Shown: in pieces, positions 44,111-52,138 of the stretch
Layout: the number at the start of each line of letters is the position of its first letter
Numbering within the stretch: position 1 is the stretch's first letter
Origin: JBOFWL01 sp051653605
GTDB taxonomy: Bacteria > Spirochaetota > Brevinematia > Brevinematales > Brevinemataceae
NCBI GenBank assembly: GCA_051653605.1
Contig: JBOFWL010000028.1
Location: 168,931 to 232,930, forward strand
DNA: 64,000 bases
Direction of reading: 5' to 3'
Notes under the pieces: generated by a model
The model's input: only the letters and a program-made list of their open reading frames with translations
Databases searched by the model: none
What the model was told of the DNA's origin: nothing
Position numbers and translations under genes: made by a program

Positions 44111-44267
44111 GAGTATCATCTCCTTTTATTCGCTTCGTTGCTTCTTCGAGAAACTGATCAAACGATTTTTTAATATCGTCGTTACCTTCGTTTTTGTCGA
44201 GATTAGGTTTTAAACGTGTAATGGGTTCTATGGGTGTAAAGGGTTTAGAAATAGGTTTAATGGTCAT
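44100..44267 (-). CDS. Small 55-aa ORF translationally coupled to fliE
   Basis: ATG at 44267 with GAGGTGAG 5 nt upstream opens a 55-codon frame (starts MTIKPISKPFTPIEPITRLK, ends RIKGDDTHAN) that overlaps the fliE start by 11 nt. It is charged and Pro-rich at the start with a short amphipathic helix (SFDQFLEEATKRI). It is the first gene after its own TTGC-type promoter. I do not recognise it. It could be a small flagellar chaperone or a leader that couples fliE translation. Confidence 0.6.
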   Translation of the reverse strand: MTIKPISKPFTPIEPITRLKPNLDKNEGNDDIKKSFDQFLEEATKRIKGDDTHAN

Positions 44268-44296
44268 AACTCACCTCAAAAAAATAGCCAACACAT

Positions 44297-44326
44297 ATTA
44301 TATCTTGATTTAATCAATAATCGCAA
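44297..44326 (-). promoter_or_regulatory. Promoter of the 55-aa ORF and fliE, with palindromic spacer
   Basis: TTGCGA (44326-44321), 18 nt, TATAAT (44302-44297). The spacer holds the 13-bp palindrome TTGATTTAATCAA (44305-44317), a possible operator between the hexamers. Confidence 0.55.
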
Positions 44327-44356
44327 GTTTCTGAGCATTACAATCTTTTCCTATGA

Positions 44357-44380
44357 AAAAGAAGCCACAAGGCTCCTTTT
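44357..44380 (-). terminator. Terminator after the 108-aa ORF
   Basis: AAAAGAAGCC / GGCTCCTTTT stem with one mismatch and loop ACAA, followed on the minus strand by TTTTTC. It closes the flgB-flgC-ORF unit. Confidence 0.65.
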
Positions 44381-44386
44381 ATCTCT

Positions 44387-44713
44387 TTAAGAATTCAAAT
44401 TTAATATCATTCCTTTTAATGATGTGTCGTTATTCGAGTCGTAGGCTTGGTTAGCGATAGTTTGGCTTGCCAACGATTGTATTTCTTGTGCATGAGGGAA
44501 GATTATATGAGCGTTCGCGCTCTCTGATATTGTGGCATAGTTAGAGCTTGCAAGCATTTCATAATCAACCATTGAGTTGTTTACTGCTGCAGGCTGTTGA
44601 TTAAGTATTGCGGGAACGGGGTCAATTGTTTGCTGGCTTCTGGGTTTTATTGGCGAGATAGGCTGCACAGGCACAAAAGAGACATGTGGCACCCCTACGA
44701 TTGCTGAAATCAT
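44387..44713 (-). CDS. Unrecognised 108-aa protein after flgC
   Basis: A small protein without signal peptide. It starts MISAIVGVPHVSFVPVQPIS, is Pro/Val-rich for 45 residues, then helical (NYATISESANAHIIFPHAQE) and ends in Asn/Ser-rich sequence. FliE or other small rod proteins usually follow flgC, but the FliE motif is absent and fliE is further on. Its distance of 19 nt to flgC and the terminator after it place it in the flgBC transcript, so a rod- or export-related role is likely (inference). Confidence 0.65.
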   Translation of the reverse strand: MISAIVGVPHVSFVPVQPISPIKPRSQQTIDPVPAILNQQPAAVNNSMVDYEMLASSNYATISESANAHIIFPHAQEIQSLASQTIANQAYDSNNDTSLKGMILNLNS

Positions 44714-44732
44714 TTAACCGTCTCCTGTTCTA

Positions 44733-45188
44733 TTATGATCCTAAGCGTAATGCTCTATCAAACATTTGTCGCCCCGACTCGATGAGAGTAACATTGGCTT
44801 CGTACGAGCGGTTGGCGTTGATCATGTTAACCATTTCTGTCACTACATTAACGTTTGGATAAGCTACGTAGCCTTTCCAACGGCCTCCACTGATGGCGTC
44901 TGGGTGGGTTGGATCATAAACCATTCGAGCAGGGCTTTCATCTTTAGTGATGGCATTAACCTTAACTCCTCCGCCCATTTCTGGTTGAAGAGCCTCTGGC
45001 ACGTGCGGGCTTTTGAATACAGGAACACCTTTTCTAGGCATCAGCACCACTCTAGATCGCTGAAACGGGCCACCTTCTGTTGTTCTTGTTGCATTGGCGT
45101 TTGCAATGTTGTTTGCAATAACATCTATTTCCATCCGCTGGGCGGTCAAGCCTGTAGCGGAGATATTCATACTTGTAAATAAACCCAT
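44733..45188 (-). CDS. flgC: Flagellar basal-body rod protein FlgC
   Basis: Proximal rod protein of 151 aa. The rod N-terminal motif is clear (FTSMNISATGLTAQRMEIDVIANNIANANA-type helix, residues 3-33), and the C-terminal flagellar motif VNVVTEMVNMINANRSYEANV is followed by the terminal helix. It follows flgB by 22 nt. Confidence 0.96.
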   Translation of the reverse strand: MGLFTSMNISATGLTAQRMEIDVIANNIANANATRTTEGGPFQRSRVVLMPRKGVPVFKSPHVPEALQPEMGGGVKVNAITKDESPARMVYDPTHPDAISGGRWKGYVAYPNVNVVTEMVNMINANRSYEANVTLIESGRQMFDRALRLGS

Positions 45189-45210
45189 AATAATGCTCCT
45201 ATCCTAAAAC

Positions 45211-45636
45211 TTAACGTAATGCCGAATCAATCAGGCGGATATTACGGTTATAAATTTCTAACATTAAGTTATAATGAAGAGAATTTTTCATAGCGTCGGC
45301 GCTTTCTCTATCAATGTCGACGTTGTTTCCATCATTTCTATAAGTTGTGTCGTATTCTACATTTATCTTAGGTTCTACCTTGGTAAAATCGATATGTCTA
45401 TTGAAAGAAATATGACGATCATCTGTCATTTTCGTGGGCATTTTAGGGGGAACTTCCGAAGCCACTGCTCGACGCAATTGGCTTTCAAAGGTGAGCTCTG
45501 CTCTTTTATAACCTGGAGTATTAACGTTTGCAATATTATTAGCAATGAGGCTACGTCGTAATACTGTTGCTTGTAAGCCTTGTTCCATCATTGCTGCGGT
45601 TCGACCCATGCCAGTGGCTGCTTTTCCAAAAACCAT
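45211..45636 (-). CDS. flgB: Flagellar basal-body rod protein FlgB
   Basis: Proximal rod protein of 141 aa. The rod motif LRRSLIANNIANVNTPGYKR lies near residue 30 and the C-terminal part has NNVDIDRESADAMKNSLHYN, diagnostic of FlgB. It is the first gene of the basal-body cluster; in contrast to several spirochaetes, no heat-shock protease genes precede it. AGGGAGG lies before the ATG. Confidence 0.96.
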   Translation of the reverse strand: MVFGKAATGMGRTAAMMEQGLQATVLRRSLIANNIANVNTPGYKRAELTFESQLRRAVASEVPPKMPTKMTDDRHISFNRHIDFTKVEPKINVEYDTTYRNDGNNVDIDRESADAMKNSLHYNLMLEIYNRNIRLIDSALR

Positions 45637-45726
45637 AGAATCCTCCCTCGGGAAAAATATTTTCTCTTTCTCTATTATTTTCGGAACAAATTTAAAAAAG
45701 ATTAGGATTTTTTATAAAAAATTTGA

Positions 45727-45751
45727 GTTTTCACCTATTTTTTTACGATAC
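45727..45751 (+). promoter_or_regulatory. FliA-like element upstream of a possible small RNA
   Basis: GTTT (45727-45730), 15 nt, CGATAC (45746-45751). The same GTTT-N15-CGATAC spacing occurs on the minus strand in front of flaB copy 1 (14066-14042). Two occurrences are weak evidence. Confidence 0.35.
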
Positions 45752-45756
45752 ATTAA

Positions 45757-45820
45757 TGAAAGGTTCCGGTTGCGGCATGAAAACCCGCACCACCCCTCGG
45801 TATCCCCGAGGGGTTTTTTA
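45757..45820 (+). ncRNA. Candidate short ncRNA ending in a strong terminator
   Basis: No plus-strand gene ends here, yet a canonical plus-strand terminator is present: CCCCTCGG (45793-45800) / CCGAGGGG (45806-45813) then T6. Just upstream, TGCGG and CCGCA can pair around 45771-45789. With the FliA-like element at 45727-45751 this predicts a transcript of about 60 nt, antisense-oriented to the flagellar block and starting in the flgB upstream region. No known RNA family is recognised and the 5' end is inferred. Confidence 0.4.
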
Positions 45821-45854
45821 CGCCAACTTACTTCTATTATAAAGAACAGTATAT

Positions 45855-45885
45855 AATAAAAATGCCTCTATATAAAGAGGCTTTT
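45855..45885 (-). terminator. Terminator of the lipoprotein at 45897
   Basis: AGAGGC-type stem (45864-45869 with 45876-45881) continued by AAA/TTT pairing, then T5 on the minus strand. Confidence 0.75.
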
Positions 45886-45896
45886 AATTTGAGGTA

Positions 45897-46307
45897 TTAT
45901 TCTTGAAAAAGAATAGTTATCTTTGTTGGGTCTGTAGAATCCCAGGGGATGGAGGCAGAGGTGCTCTGCGCTACCGTAAAACCAATCTGAATCGGGGTGA
46001 ATATCCTCAGGCCATAGTACTGTCCATTTCTGGTGTAGATATAGTCTTTTCCTTTTCCAGATATCCTTGGCCCCACAAAAAAATAAGCATTGGCACTTTG
46101 GTCTTGAAAAATCTTTGAGTCGCTGGCATACCAAATCTTAGTTCCATCCTCTGATTTATATACCATGCCTGCCACTGCTACTGCATCTATCGTTAACGAA
46201 TCCCCCAGCTGATCTTCCCCTATGGCAAGTAGATAGTCGCCTAGGTCTAGCGAAGATATAGCGCAAGAAGAAAAAATTATACAAAAAATAATTAAAAAAC
46301 CTTTCAT
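45897..46307 (-). CDS. Small lipoprotein of unknown function
   Basis: A 136-aa product with lipoprotein signal MKGFLIIFCIIFSSCAISS (lipobox FSSC, Cys15). The mature part is beta-rich with aromatic residues (GTKIWYASDSKIF, YIYTRNGQYYGLRIF). No family recognised. AGGACCAATG-type ribosome site (GGAGG 6-10 nt upstream). It is followed by its own terminator. Confidence 0.75.
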   Translation of the reverse strand: MKGFLIIFCIIFSSCAISSLDLGDYLLAIGEDQLGDSLTIDAVAVAGMVYKSEDGTKIWYASDSKIFQDQSANAYFFVGPRISGKGKDYIYTRNGQYYGLRIFTPIQIGFTVAQSTSASIPWDSTDPTKITILFQE

Positions 46308-46368
46308 TGGTCCTCCCCGTATTTCATATACAAGAAGATACTTCTGAAAGGCTTAAAATCCAAAATAT

Positions 46369-46776
46369 CTACATAAACAGAGACGACTCAAAAAAAGCGC
46401 CACATGCTAATAAAACAACGATGAGGGGAAATAAACGGTAATTACGGCTATAAGATATATGAGCGCATAAAATAATAGCTGTTGTTTCGATAAGCACATG
46501 GGGAGGGAGCCAAAAGCCCAAAAAAGACCAGAAGACCCCCAAAAAGAAGCCATTCATTGAAAGTTGCACAAGCGGTAAATAGCGATGAAGCCTGCCTAAA
46601 AGGATCATCAACAATGCATTCATAACATTAAAAACCCATAGTGCGATCATAGATTGAGGAATTACAGAGAAATACCGGCGAGAAAAACTAACTCCTATCG
46701 TTACTATCAAAGGGAAAACCAAGGATCCTAACCATCCTAAAACAACAGAAAGAAGAAAAACTTTAATACTTTTCAT
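46369..46776 (-). CDS. Membrane protein resembling SpoIIM/DUF95
   Basis: A 135-aa protein with four predicted membrane helices. The segment GFWLPPHVLIETTAIILCAH resembles the PHGxxEIPAIILA motif of SpoIIM-family membrane proteins, preceded by a short Asn-Gly turn and helix (NGFFLGVFWSFL) as in that family. SpoIIM-type proteins of non-sporulating bacteria are larger (about 180-330 aa); this is a reduced version of unknown role. Moderate confidence. It starts 5 nt after the lipoprotein at 46782. Confidence 0.6.
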   Translation of the reverse strand: MKSIKVFLLSVVLGWLGSLVFPLIVTIGVSFSRRYFSVIPQSMIALWVFNVMNALLMILLGRLHRYLPLVQLSMNGFFLGVFWSFLGFWLPPHVLIETTAIILCAHISYSRNYRLFPLIVVLLACGAFFESSLFM

Positions 46777-46781
46777 GGCAA

Positions 46782-47327
46782 TTACTGATTCAAACTATCA
46801 AGGAAGGACAAATAAGGCTCGAGAAGCTGTACATTTTGATAGAAAGCCTGTTTGGCATCCATTTCATCAACTAATTTTTGTAAAGAGCTATTCTTGGCAT
46901 CTCTCGATAATCGAAGAACCAAAACGTCCTTCTCTTTTGAAAGAGCAGGTAAAATTGTTTTAGCATCTTTTAGCACATCGGGGTCTTCGCTTAGTTTGAT
47001 GTATAAGGCTACAATATACTCATGATGAATACCAAATTCTCGCTCATTAACAAATCCAATACCGTTCAATATGTCCTTTAAGTATTCATGACGGAAAACA
47101 TACTGGTAGAAAGCACTGTTATCTGGGTCTTTAGCAGAGTCAATTCCCTCTTTCGTTTTAAGAAAAGCTTGTGATGCTTCCAAAACTTGAGGTAAAACAA
47201 GCATATAGTTACTTAATTGGGTTGAATCCAAGCGAAAAATAGGTAAATTCGCAGATTGAGAGGGAGATTCTGTAGAATTCCCACAGGCAACAGCAGAAAG
47301 CAAAAGTAAAAAATAAAAAAATTTCAT
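46782..47327 (-). CDS. Helical lipoprotein of unknown function
   Basis: A 181-aa lipoprotein (signal MKFFYFLLLLSAVACGNST, lipobox AVAC, Cys15). The mature protein is mostly helical (YMLVLPQVLEASQAFLKTK, LKDILNGIGFVNEREFG, KLVDEMDAKQAFYQNVQLLE), unlike the beta-rich lipoproteins nearby. The pattern of a four-helix bundle with NGIGFxxxxEF recalls the small periplasmic proteins found in spirochaetes, but I cannot name the family. It is co-directional with the SpoIIM-like gene. Confidence 0.72.
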   Translation of the reverse strand: MKFFYFLLLLSAVACGNSTESPSQSANLPIFRLDSTQLSNYMLVLPQVLEASQAFLKTKEGIDSAKDPDNSAFYQYVFRHEYLKDILNGIGFVNEREFGIHHEYIVALYIKLSEDPDVLKDAKTILPALSKEKDVLVLRLSRDAKNSSLQKLVDEMDAKQAFYQNVQLLEPYLSFLDSLNQ

Positions 47328-47423
47328 CTATTTCCTCAAATTTATAGTTTTTTTATTATAATAATAAAACCAATTTTACCGAATACTAATCTAATATTGT
47401 GTAATAAGTCAAAAGGAGACTTT

Positions 47424-47660
47424 ATGAAAAAAACATTCCTCAAAAGAATTCCCCTAAAATTGCTTGATAAATATATCAGCAACCCACAAATCATCGGCAG
47501 GTATCATCGTTTAGAATGTATTCTTCTATGGCAGCAACACCAAAAAGGTTTTTTTCACGCCGATTTTTTGGGAATGATCTCTATTCTTAACGAGGAACAA
47601 CCCGAAACTATCAGTTTTCGTCAAATTTATCATCTTTGCCGGTCTCTATCATGGCATTAA
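47424..47660 (+). CDS. Small basic protein of unknown function
   Basis: A 78-aa cytoplasmic protein starting MKKTFLKRIPLKLLDKYI, rich in Lys, His, Leu and Tyr. AAAGGAGAC lies 7 nt before the ATG, a stronger ribosome site than that of the in-frame TTG at 47397. I recognise no family. It ends with a 4-nt stop overlap (TTAA) against the convergent mutL. Confidence 0.65.
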   Translation: MKKTFLKRIPLKLLDKYISNPQIIGRYHRLECILLWQQHQKGFFHADFLGMISILNEEQPETISFRQIYHLCRSLSWH

Positions 47661-49414
47661 AACCCTAATCTTTTAAATTCTCTATCAAAATCTGCCCGTG
47701 ATTTTTTAATTATAATGGGTCTACCATGCGGGCAGGAAGGTAGAGCTCCCATATCCACCCAATACTGAATTAAGGCATCCATTTCAACCTTATTCACCGA
47801 GTCCCCCCTCTTAACAGAGCCTTTGCAAGCAATGCTTTTCACCGCAGAATCCCACAAAACCGCATCCGTAAAATCGAGCGTTTCATCGGCAAGTTGTAAT
47901 AAGTCCATCAATACAATTTCGACATGAGCTGGCTCTAATAGCGCCGGCAAGGCTTCTATCGCGATCGTTGTTTCCCCCACCCTATTGAGAGAAAATCCTA
48001 GATGTTCTAAATTTTTCTGAATATGTTCGATTTTATCAGCGTCCTGACGTGAAATTTCAAGTACAAGGGGGATCATCAAGGCCTGTGAGGCTAGGCCTGA
48101 AGCATAGTGATTTTTTATTTTTTCATAGCGAACTCTTTCGTGCATAGCATGAAAATCGATAAAAAACACCTCATTCCCCTCATCATAAATAAGATATGTC
48201 TGTAGAATCAAGCCAATAAAGCGACTTTTCAATAGTTTTTCCGCAATAGTAGGAGCATTTTGTGGCTCGACTCTTGCAAAAATAGAGGGATTTTCTTCGA
48301 TTCTGTAACTTTTAGGAAGATAAACATCATTTTTAGAAGAAAAATCCCTTGTAAAGGAAGGTTTTTGGAGATTCGAAGGTATAGGTATACTTTTAGTTTC
48401 TGGGTAATATTGTTCAGAGGATGTGGATGAAGAGGAATCCTCTGTCTTCATTAAGCCCTGTCTTAAGGCTCTCCGAACAACCGAAGCTACTACTCCCTCT
48501 TCTTGAAATCGAATTTCTCTTTTTTGAGGATGCACATTGAAATCAACAGTATCTGGGGTAAGCGTAAGATAAATAAAACAAGCTGGAAAACGCCCCGGAG
48601 GCAGTAGATTTCCATATGCAGCAACGATTTGCCCTCGAAGTTGAGCCCACTCTATAGGGCGTTTATTGACAAAAAGAAATTGATGAGAACGCGATGGGCG
48701 ATACCAATCGGGTGGGGAACAAAACCCCGTAGCAAGAATTCCCCCCTCTTCCCAGGAAAACGCTTGTAGTGGGGCATCGGGGAAAATAGCGTGAATTCTA
48801 TCATAAGGGTCTTGCACGGCCGGAAGATTATACATATCTCCATTTTTTCCACTCATCCGAAAAGCACATTGAGGATATGTTAAGGCTTTTTTAATAAATT
48901 CGCTGGTGCAGGCTCGCTGTTCGGCAGAAGAGGAGCCAAGAAATTTTAAGCGTGCAGGCAAGTTTTCAAAGAGATTTTCAACAGTGACAACGGTGCCTTT
49001 ATTCATTGCCTTAGGCACAATTTCTTGTTCCACGCCAAAATCAATACAATATTCTAAGCCATGATCGGCATTTTCCTGGCAGGAAGCAATACGCAACAAG
49101 CTCACTCCTGCAAGAGATGCCAACGCCTCTCCTCGAAATCCATAGGTATGAAGATCGTTTAAATCATTAATATTTAATATTTTACTAGTCGCATAGAGAA
49201 TAGGAGCTTTTTCGAGATCTTCTTTATTCATGCCACAGCCATTATCGGTGACAGAAAGAAATTTCTTGCCCCCTTCTTCTAAGGTAACATGAATCTCACT
49301 CGCCCCCGAATCTAGAGCATTATCCAAAAGCTCTCTTAATGCCGATGAAGGTCTTTCGATTACCTCTCCTGCGGCGATTTGTCGCACAGTTTCTGAATCA
49401 AGAATTCTAATCAT
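47657..49414 (-). CDS. mutL: DNA mismatch repair protein MutL
   Basis: MutL is the ATPase that couples MutS mismatch recognition to strand processing. The 585-aa protein has the GHKL ATPase motifs: ERPSSALRELLDNALDSGAS, VTDNGCGMNKED and TYGFRGEALASL. The C-terminal dimer domain ends LPSCPHGRPIII, with CPHGRP as in endonuclease-type MutL, while the DQHAxxERxxYE nuclease motif reads DFHAMHERVRYE, a degenerate form. It overlaps the lgt stop by 4 nt (ATGA). Confidence 0.95.
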   Translation of the reverse strand: MIRILDSETVRQIAAGEVIERPSSALRELLDNALDSGASEIHVTLEEGGKKFLSVTDNGCGMNKEDLEKAPILYATSKILNINDLNDLHTYGFRGEALASLAGVSLLRIASCQENADHGLEYCIDFGVEQEIVPKAMNKGTVVTVENLFENLPARLKFLGSSSAEQRACTSEFIKKALTYPQCAFRMSGKNGDMYNLPAVQDPYDRIHAIFPDAPLQAFSWEEGGILATGFCSPPDWYRPSRSHQFLFVNKRPIEWAQLRGQIVAAYGNLLPPGRFPACFIYLTLTPDTVDFNVHPQKREIRFQEEGVVASVVRRALRQGLMKTEDSSSSTSSEQYYPETKSIPIPSNLQKPSFTRDFSSKNDVYLPKSYRIEENPSIFARVEPQNAPTIAEKLLKSRFIGLILQTYLIYDEGNEVFFIDFHAMHERVRYEKIKNHYASGLASQALMIPLVLEISRQDADKIEHIQKNLEHLGFSLNRVGETTIAIEALPALLEPAHVEIVLMDLLQLADETLDFTDAVLWDSAVKSIACKGSVKRGDSVNKVEMDALIQYWVDMGALPSCPHGRPIIIKKSRADFDREFKRLGF

Positions 49415-50391
49415 TTTATGCGAAGAAGATTTACTGTTTTTGTTTTAAGCGCTACTATCATAAAATATACGCCTAGAAAAACCATAGGCAATGTGTAGAT
49501 CATTCCAATGGTGAGCCATCCACCATAAAGGTATCCAATTTGAGCATCGGGCATGCGGAAAAATTCAACTATAAGCCGAGAAAATCCGTATGAAACCAAG
49601 AATGATCCCGTTAGAAAGCCTCGATTATGAGAGCTGGGGCATTTATAATAGAGTGTTTGCTGAATAATAAACGTCAGTATCCCTTCTAAAAATAGCTGGT
49701 ATAGTTGTGAGGGGTGTCGAGGAACGTTAACATAGGTAATTCCGTCGCGTGTAATAGCATTGACGCCGTCCACTAGCCGAAATTTTAACGCATCAATAAT
49801 AGGTTGAACCTCTGTTTGAGGAATCATCGATGCCCCGATATGCCCAAGATCAAGCCGCCGAGGGAAATACATAGCCCAAGGCACCGAAGCCGCCCTACCG
49901 TAGAGTTCTCCATTGATGAAGTTGCCCAATCGTCCAAAAGCCAAGCCCAAAGGCACAGAAACCAATGTTATATCTGAAAAATCAAGAAGAGAAAAGCCTT
50001 TTTTCATTACAGAGCGCCGATTGATAATACAAATCCAGCAACCAATATATGTTCCTATAAAGGCTCCATGAAAGCTCATCCCTCCTTCCCAGATTTTTAA
50101 AATTGCAACGGGATTTTCTAAGTAATAGGAGAAATTATAAAGAAAAATGTAGCCAAGTCTCCCACCTATTAGTACGCCTAGCATTCCATAAAAAAGAAAG
50201 TCGTTAAGAAGAACTTCTGAATTTTGGGGAGAGGGCTTAGCAGAAAAATCAATTCTTTTTGCCCTGATTTCCTTTGTTGTCCACCAGAAAAAAAAGAGGA
50301 AACCAAAAATGTACATCAGACTATACCAACGAATGGCCAAAGGCCCCAAGGAAACTAGTACTGTATTAATAGCTGGATGAGTAAGATACAT
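49411..50391 (-). CDS. lgt: Prolipoprotein diacylglyceryl transferase
   Basis: Lgt attaches diacylglycerol from phosphatidylglycerol to the lipobox Cys in the inner membrane, the first step of lipoprotein maturation before LspA. The 326-aa protein has seven or so membrane helices, the RWYSLMYIFGF opening, the central SFHGAFIG and the signature GRLGNFINGELYGR. The HPSQLYQLFLEG motif is also present. It is co-translated with mutL (4-nt overlap) and lies 22 nt after the RNase gene. Confidence 0.95.
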   Translation of the reverse strand: MYLTHPAINTVLVSLGPLAIRWYSLMYIFGFLFFFWWTTKEIRAKRIDFSAKPSPQNSEVLLNDFLFYGMLGVLIGGRLGYIFLYNFSYYLENPVAILKIWEGGMSFHGAFIGTYIGCWICIINRRSVMKKGFSLLDFSDITLVSVPLGLAFGRLGNFINGELYGRAASVPWAMYFPRRLDLGHIGASMIPQTEVQPIIDALKFRLVDGVNAITRDGITYVNVPRHPSQLYQLFLEGILTFIIQQTLYYKCPSSHNRGFLTGSFLVSYGFSRLIVEFFRMPDAQIGYLYGGWLTIGMIYTLPMVFLGVYFMIVALKTKTVNLLRIK

Positions 50392-50413
50392 ATTATCCTT
50401 CCTTTATATAGAT

Positions 50414-52129
50414 TTAATCGATAAACTCGGCATCAATAAAGCCGCGTTCAACGTTGACTCGAGTTAGACGAATCTTCGCTGGATCTCCTAGTCGATAACT
50501 TATATTACCTGCTTTTGCGCTGAGGGAAACTTCATCAAACACCACATAGCCTTTCATATCACTATACCGAACCATTGCTTCGATTCCTGTGTTATCAACT
50601 TCTACAAAAATTCCAAATGAAGCCACAGAGCTAATAGCACCTGTAAGTTCTTGTCCTTCAAGAGGTTTCATGTATCGAACGGCTTTTATTTTGAAGAAAT
50701 CCCGCTCGGCTTCCATGGCAACTCGTTCCATTCCTGAAATATAAGTACAGGTTTTTTCCAACCAAGAAAGTTCATAGGGGGAACCCATTCCATAAAGAAA
50801 ATATTTAATAAGTCGATGCACAAGAAGATCTGCGTAACGGCGAATAGGCGAGGTAAAATGCGTATAGAAAGTAAACCCTAAGCCAAAATGGCCAATATTT
50901 TCAGCTTGATAAACTGCTTGTGCCATCGAACGCAATGTTAGAATTTCCGCCGAAGCGAGCATAGGAGAATCTTTCAAACCAAGAAGAAAAGTTTGTAAAT
51001 CTTTTGGTTTAGGAACATCTGGCAGTTTAATTCCCTGTTTGGCAGCAAAGGCTTTAAGATTAGCATATTTTTCTGGAGGAGGAGTATCATGCACTCGATA
51101 CACCCCTAAGCCTTTATCATATAAGAAGTTAGCAGCAGCAATGTTTGCAGACAACATAAATTCTTCAATGAGTCGCTCTGAATTTTGTCTATCTTTAAGA
51201 TAAACTTTTGTAGGAAGACCATCCTCGTCGAGGATAATCTTTTTTTCTTTAAAATTAAAATCTATCGAGCCTCGATTTAGCCGATTTTGCAGTAGAAGTT
51301 CAAACAATTCTGCCATCAAGGTGATATTTTCAGCCAATTCTGGGTCTTGTTCGGATGCCCCATCCATAATTTCTTGAACTCTATCGTAGGTCATCCTATA
51401 GCGAGTACGTATGGTTGATGCACAAATTCGATAGCCTCGCATAAATCCTTCTGGACTAAAATCCATAAAGATGCTCATTGTTCTTTTATCCGTTTGAGGA
51501 TTGAGCGAGCAAAGGTCGTTTGACAAAGTGGGAGGCAACATTGGAAGAACGGTGTTAATTAAATAATAGCTATTTGCGCGAACACGGGCTTCGTTGTCGA
51601 GGGCAGATGAGGGCGCCACATAATGCGATACATCGGCAATATGCACCCCTAATTCATAGCCATTATCGGTTTTTTTAACATGAACGGCATCATCTAAATC
51701 TTTAGAATCAGAACCATCAATAGTAATAACGAATAAATCTTTAAGATCTTCACGGGGAGGATCCTGATATTTTTCCCAGTCTTTAGCTTCAATTTCTTGT
51801 AAAACAGCACTAGAAAAGTGCTTAGGCAGATCGTATCTCTGGATGATGAGAGGAAGATCCTTCTCCACTCCTTCCAAACGAATAGGCGGACGAGCTACTC
51901 TATCTCCCGAGGAGTGCGATTTACCCTGAGAAAATTTAGACGCATTTACGATAACAATACTTTTTTTTGCTTTATTGAAGCGCAAAGCACCACAACGCTC
52001 CCAAGTATTTAACATACCGTGGAGCGCTGTTTTAGCTTTTGGCGACTTAATAGAAAATTTATTATAAAGCTCTGTAAGCTCTACTTCTTTTTTATCCGAC
52101 AAAAATCGGATAATCATTTGTTGATCCAA
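50414..52129 (-). CDS. Exoribonuclease of the RNase II/RNase R family, short form
   Basis: A 3'-5' exoribonuclease. The RNB catalytic domain is complete: ITIDGSDSKDLDDAVHV holds the metal Asp cluster, YPxxx-type LLVHRLIKYFL and FTSPIRRYADL the second block. An S1 domain follows (residues 490-570, GISSVASFGIFVEVDNTG-like). With 571 aa it is far shorter than RNase R (about 710-810) because the two cold-shock domains appear to be missing; a winged-helix-like segment (residues 1-70) leads almost straight into RNB. TTG at 52129 with an AGGGGA site is the best start. It is followed by lgt. Confidence 0.85.
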   Translation of the reverse strand: MDQQMIIRFLSDKKEVELTELYNKFSIKSPKAKTALHGMLNTWERCGALRFNKAKKSIVIVNASKFSQGKSHSSGDRVARPPIRLEGVEKDLPLIIQRYDLPKHFSSAVLQEIEAKDWEKYQDPPREDLKDLFVITIDGSDSKDLDDAVHVKKTDNGYELGVHIADVSHYVAPSSALDNEARVRANSYYLINTVLPMLPPTLSNDLCSLNPQTDKRTMSIFMDFSPEGFMRGYRICASTIRTRYRMTYDRVQEIMDGASEQDPELAENITLMAELFELLLQNRLNRGSIDFNFKEKKIILDEDGLPTKVYLKDRQNSERLIEEFMLSANIAAANFLYDKGLGVYRVHDTPPPEKYANLKAFAAKQGIKLPDVPKPKDLQTFLLGLKDSPMLASAEILTLRSMAQAVYQAENIGHFGLGFTFYTHFTSPIRRYADLLVHRLIKYFLYGMGSPYELSWLEKTCTYISGMERVAMEAERDFFKIKAVRYMKPLEGQELTGAISSVASFGIFVEVDNTGIEAMVRYSDMKGYVVFDEVSLSAKAGNISYRLGDPAKIRLTRVNVERGFIDAEFID

Positions 52130-52138
52130 GAGATTCCC

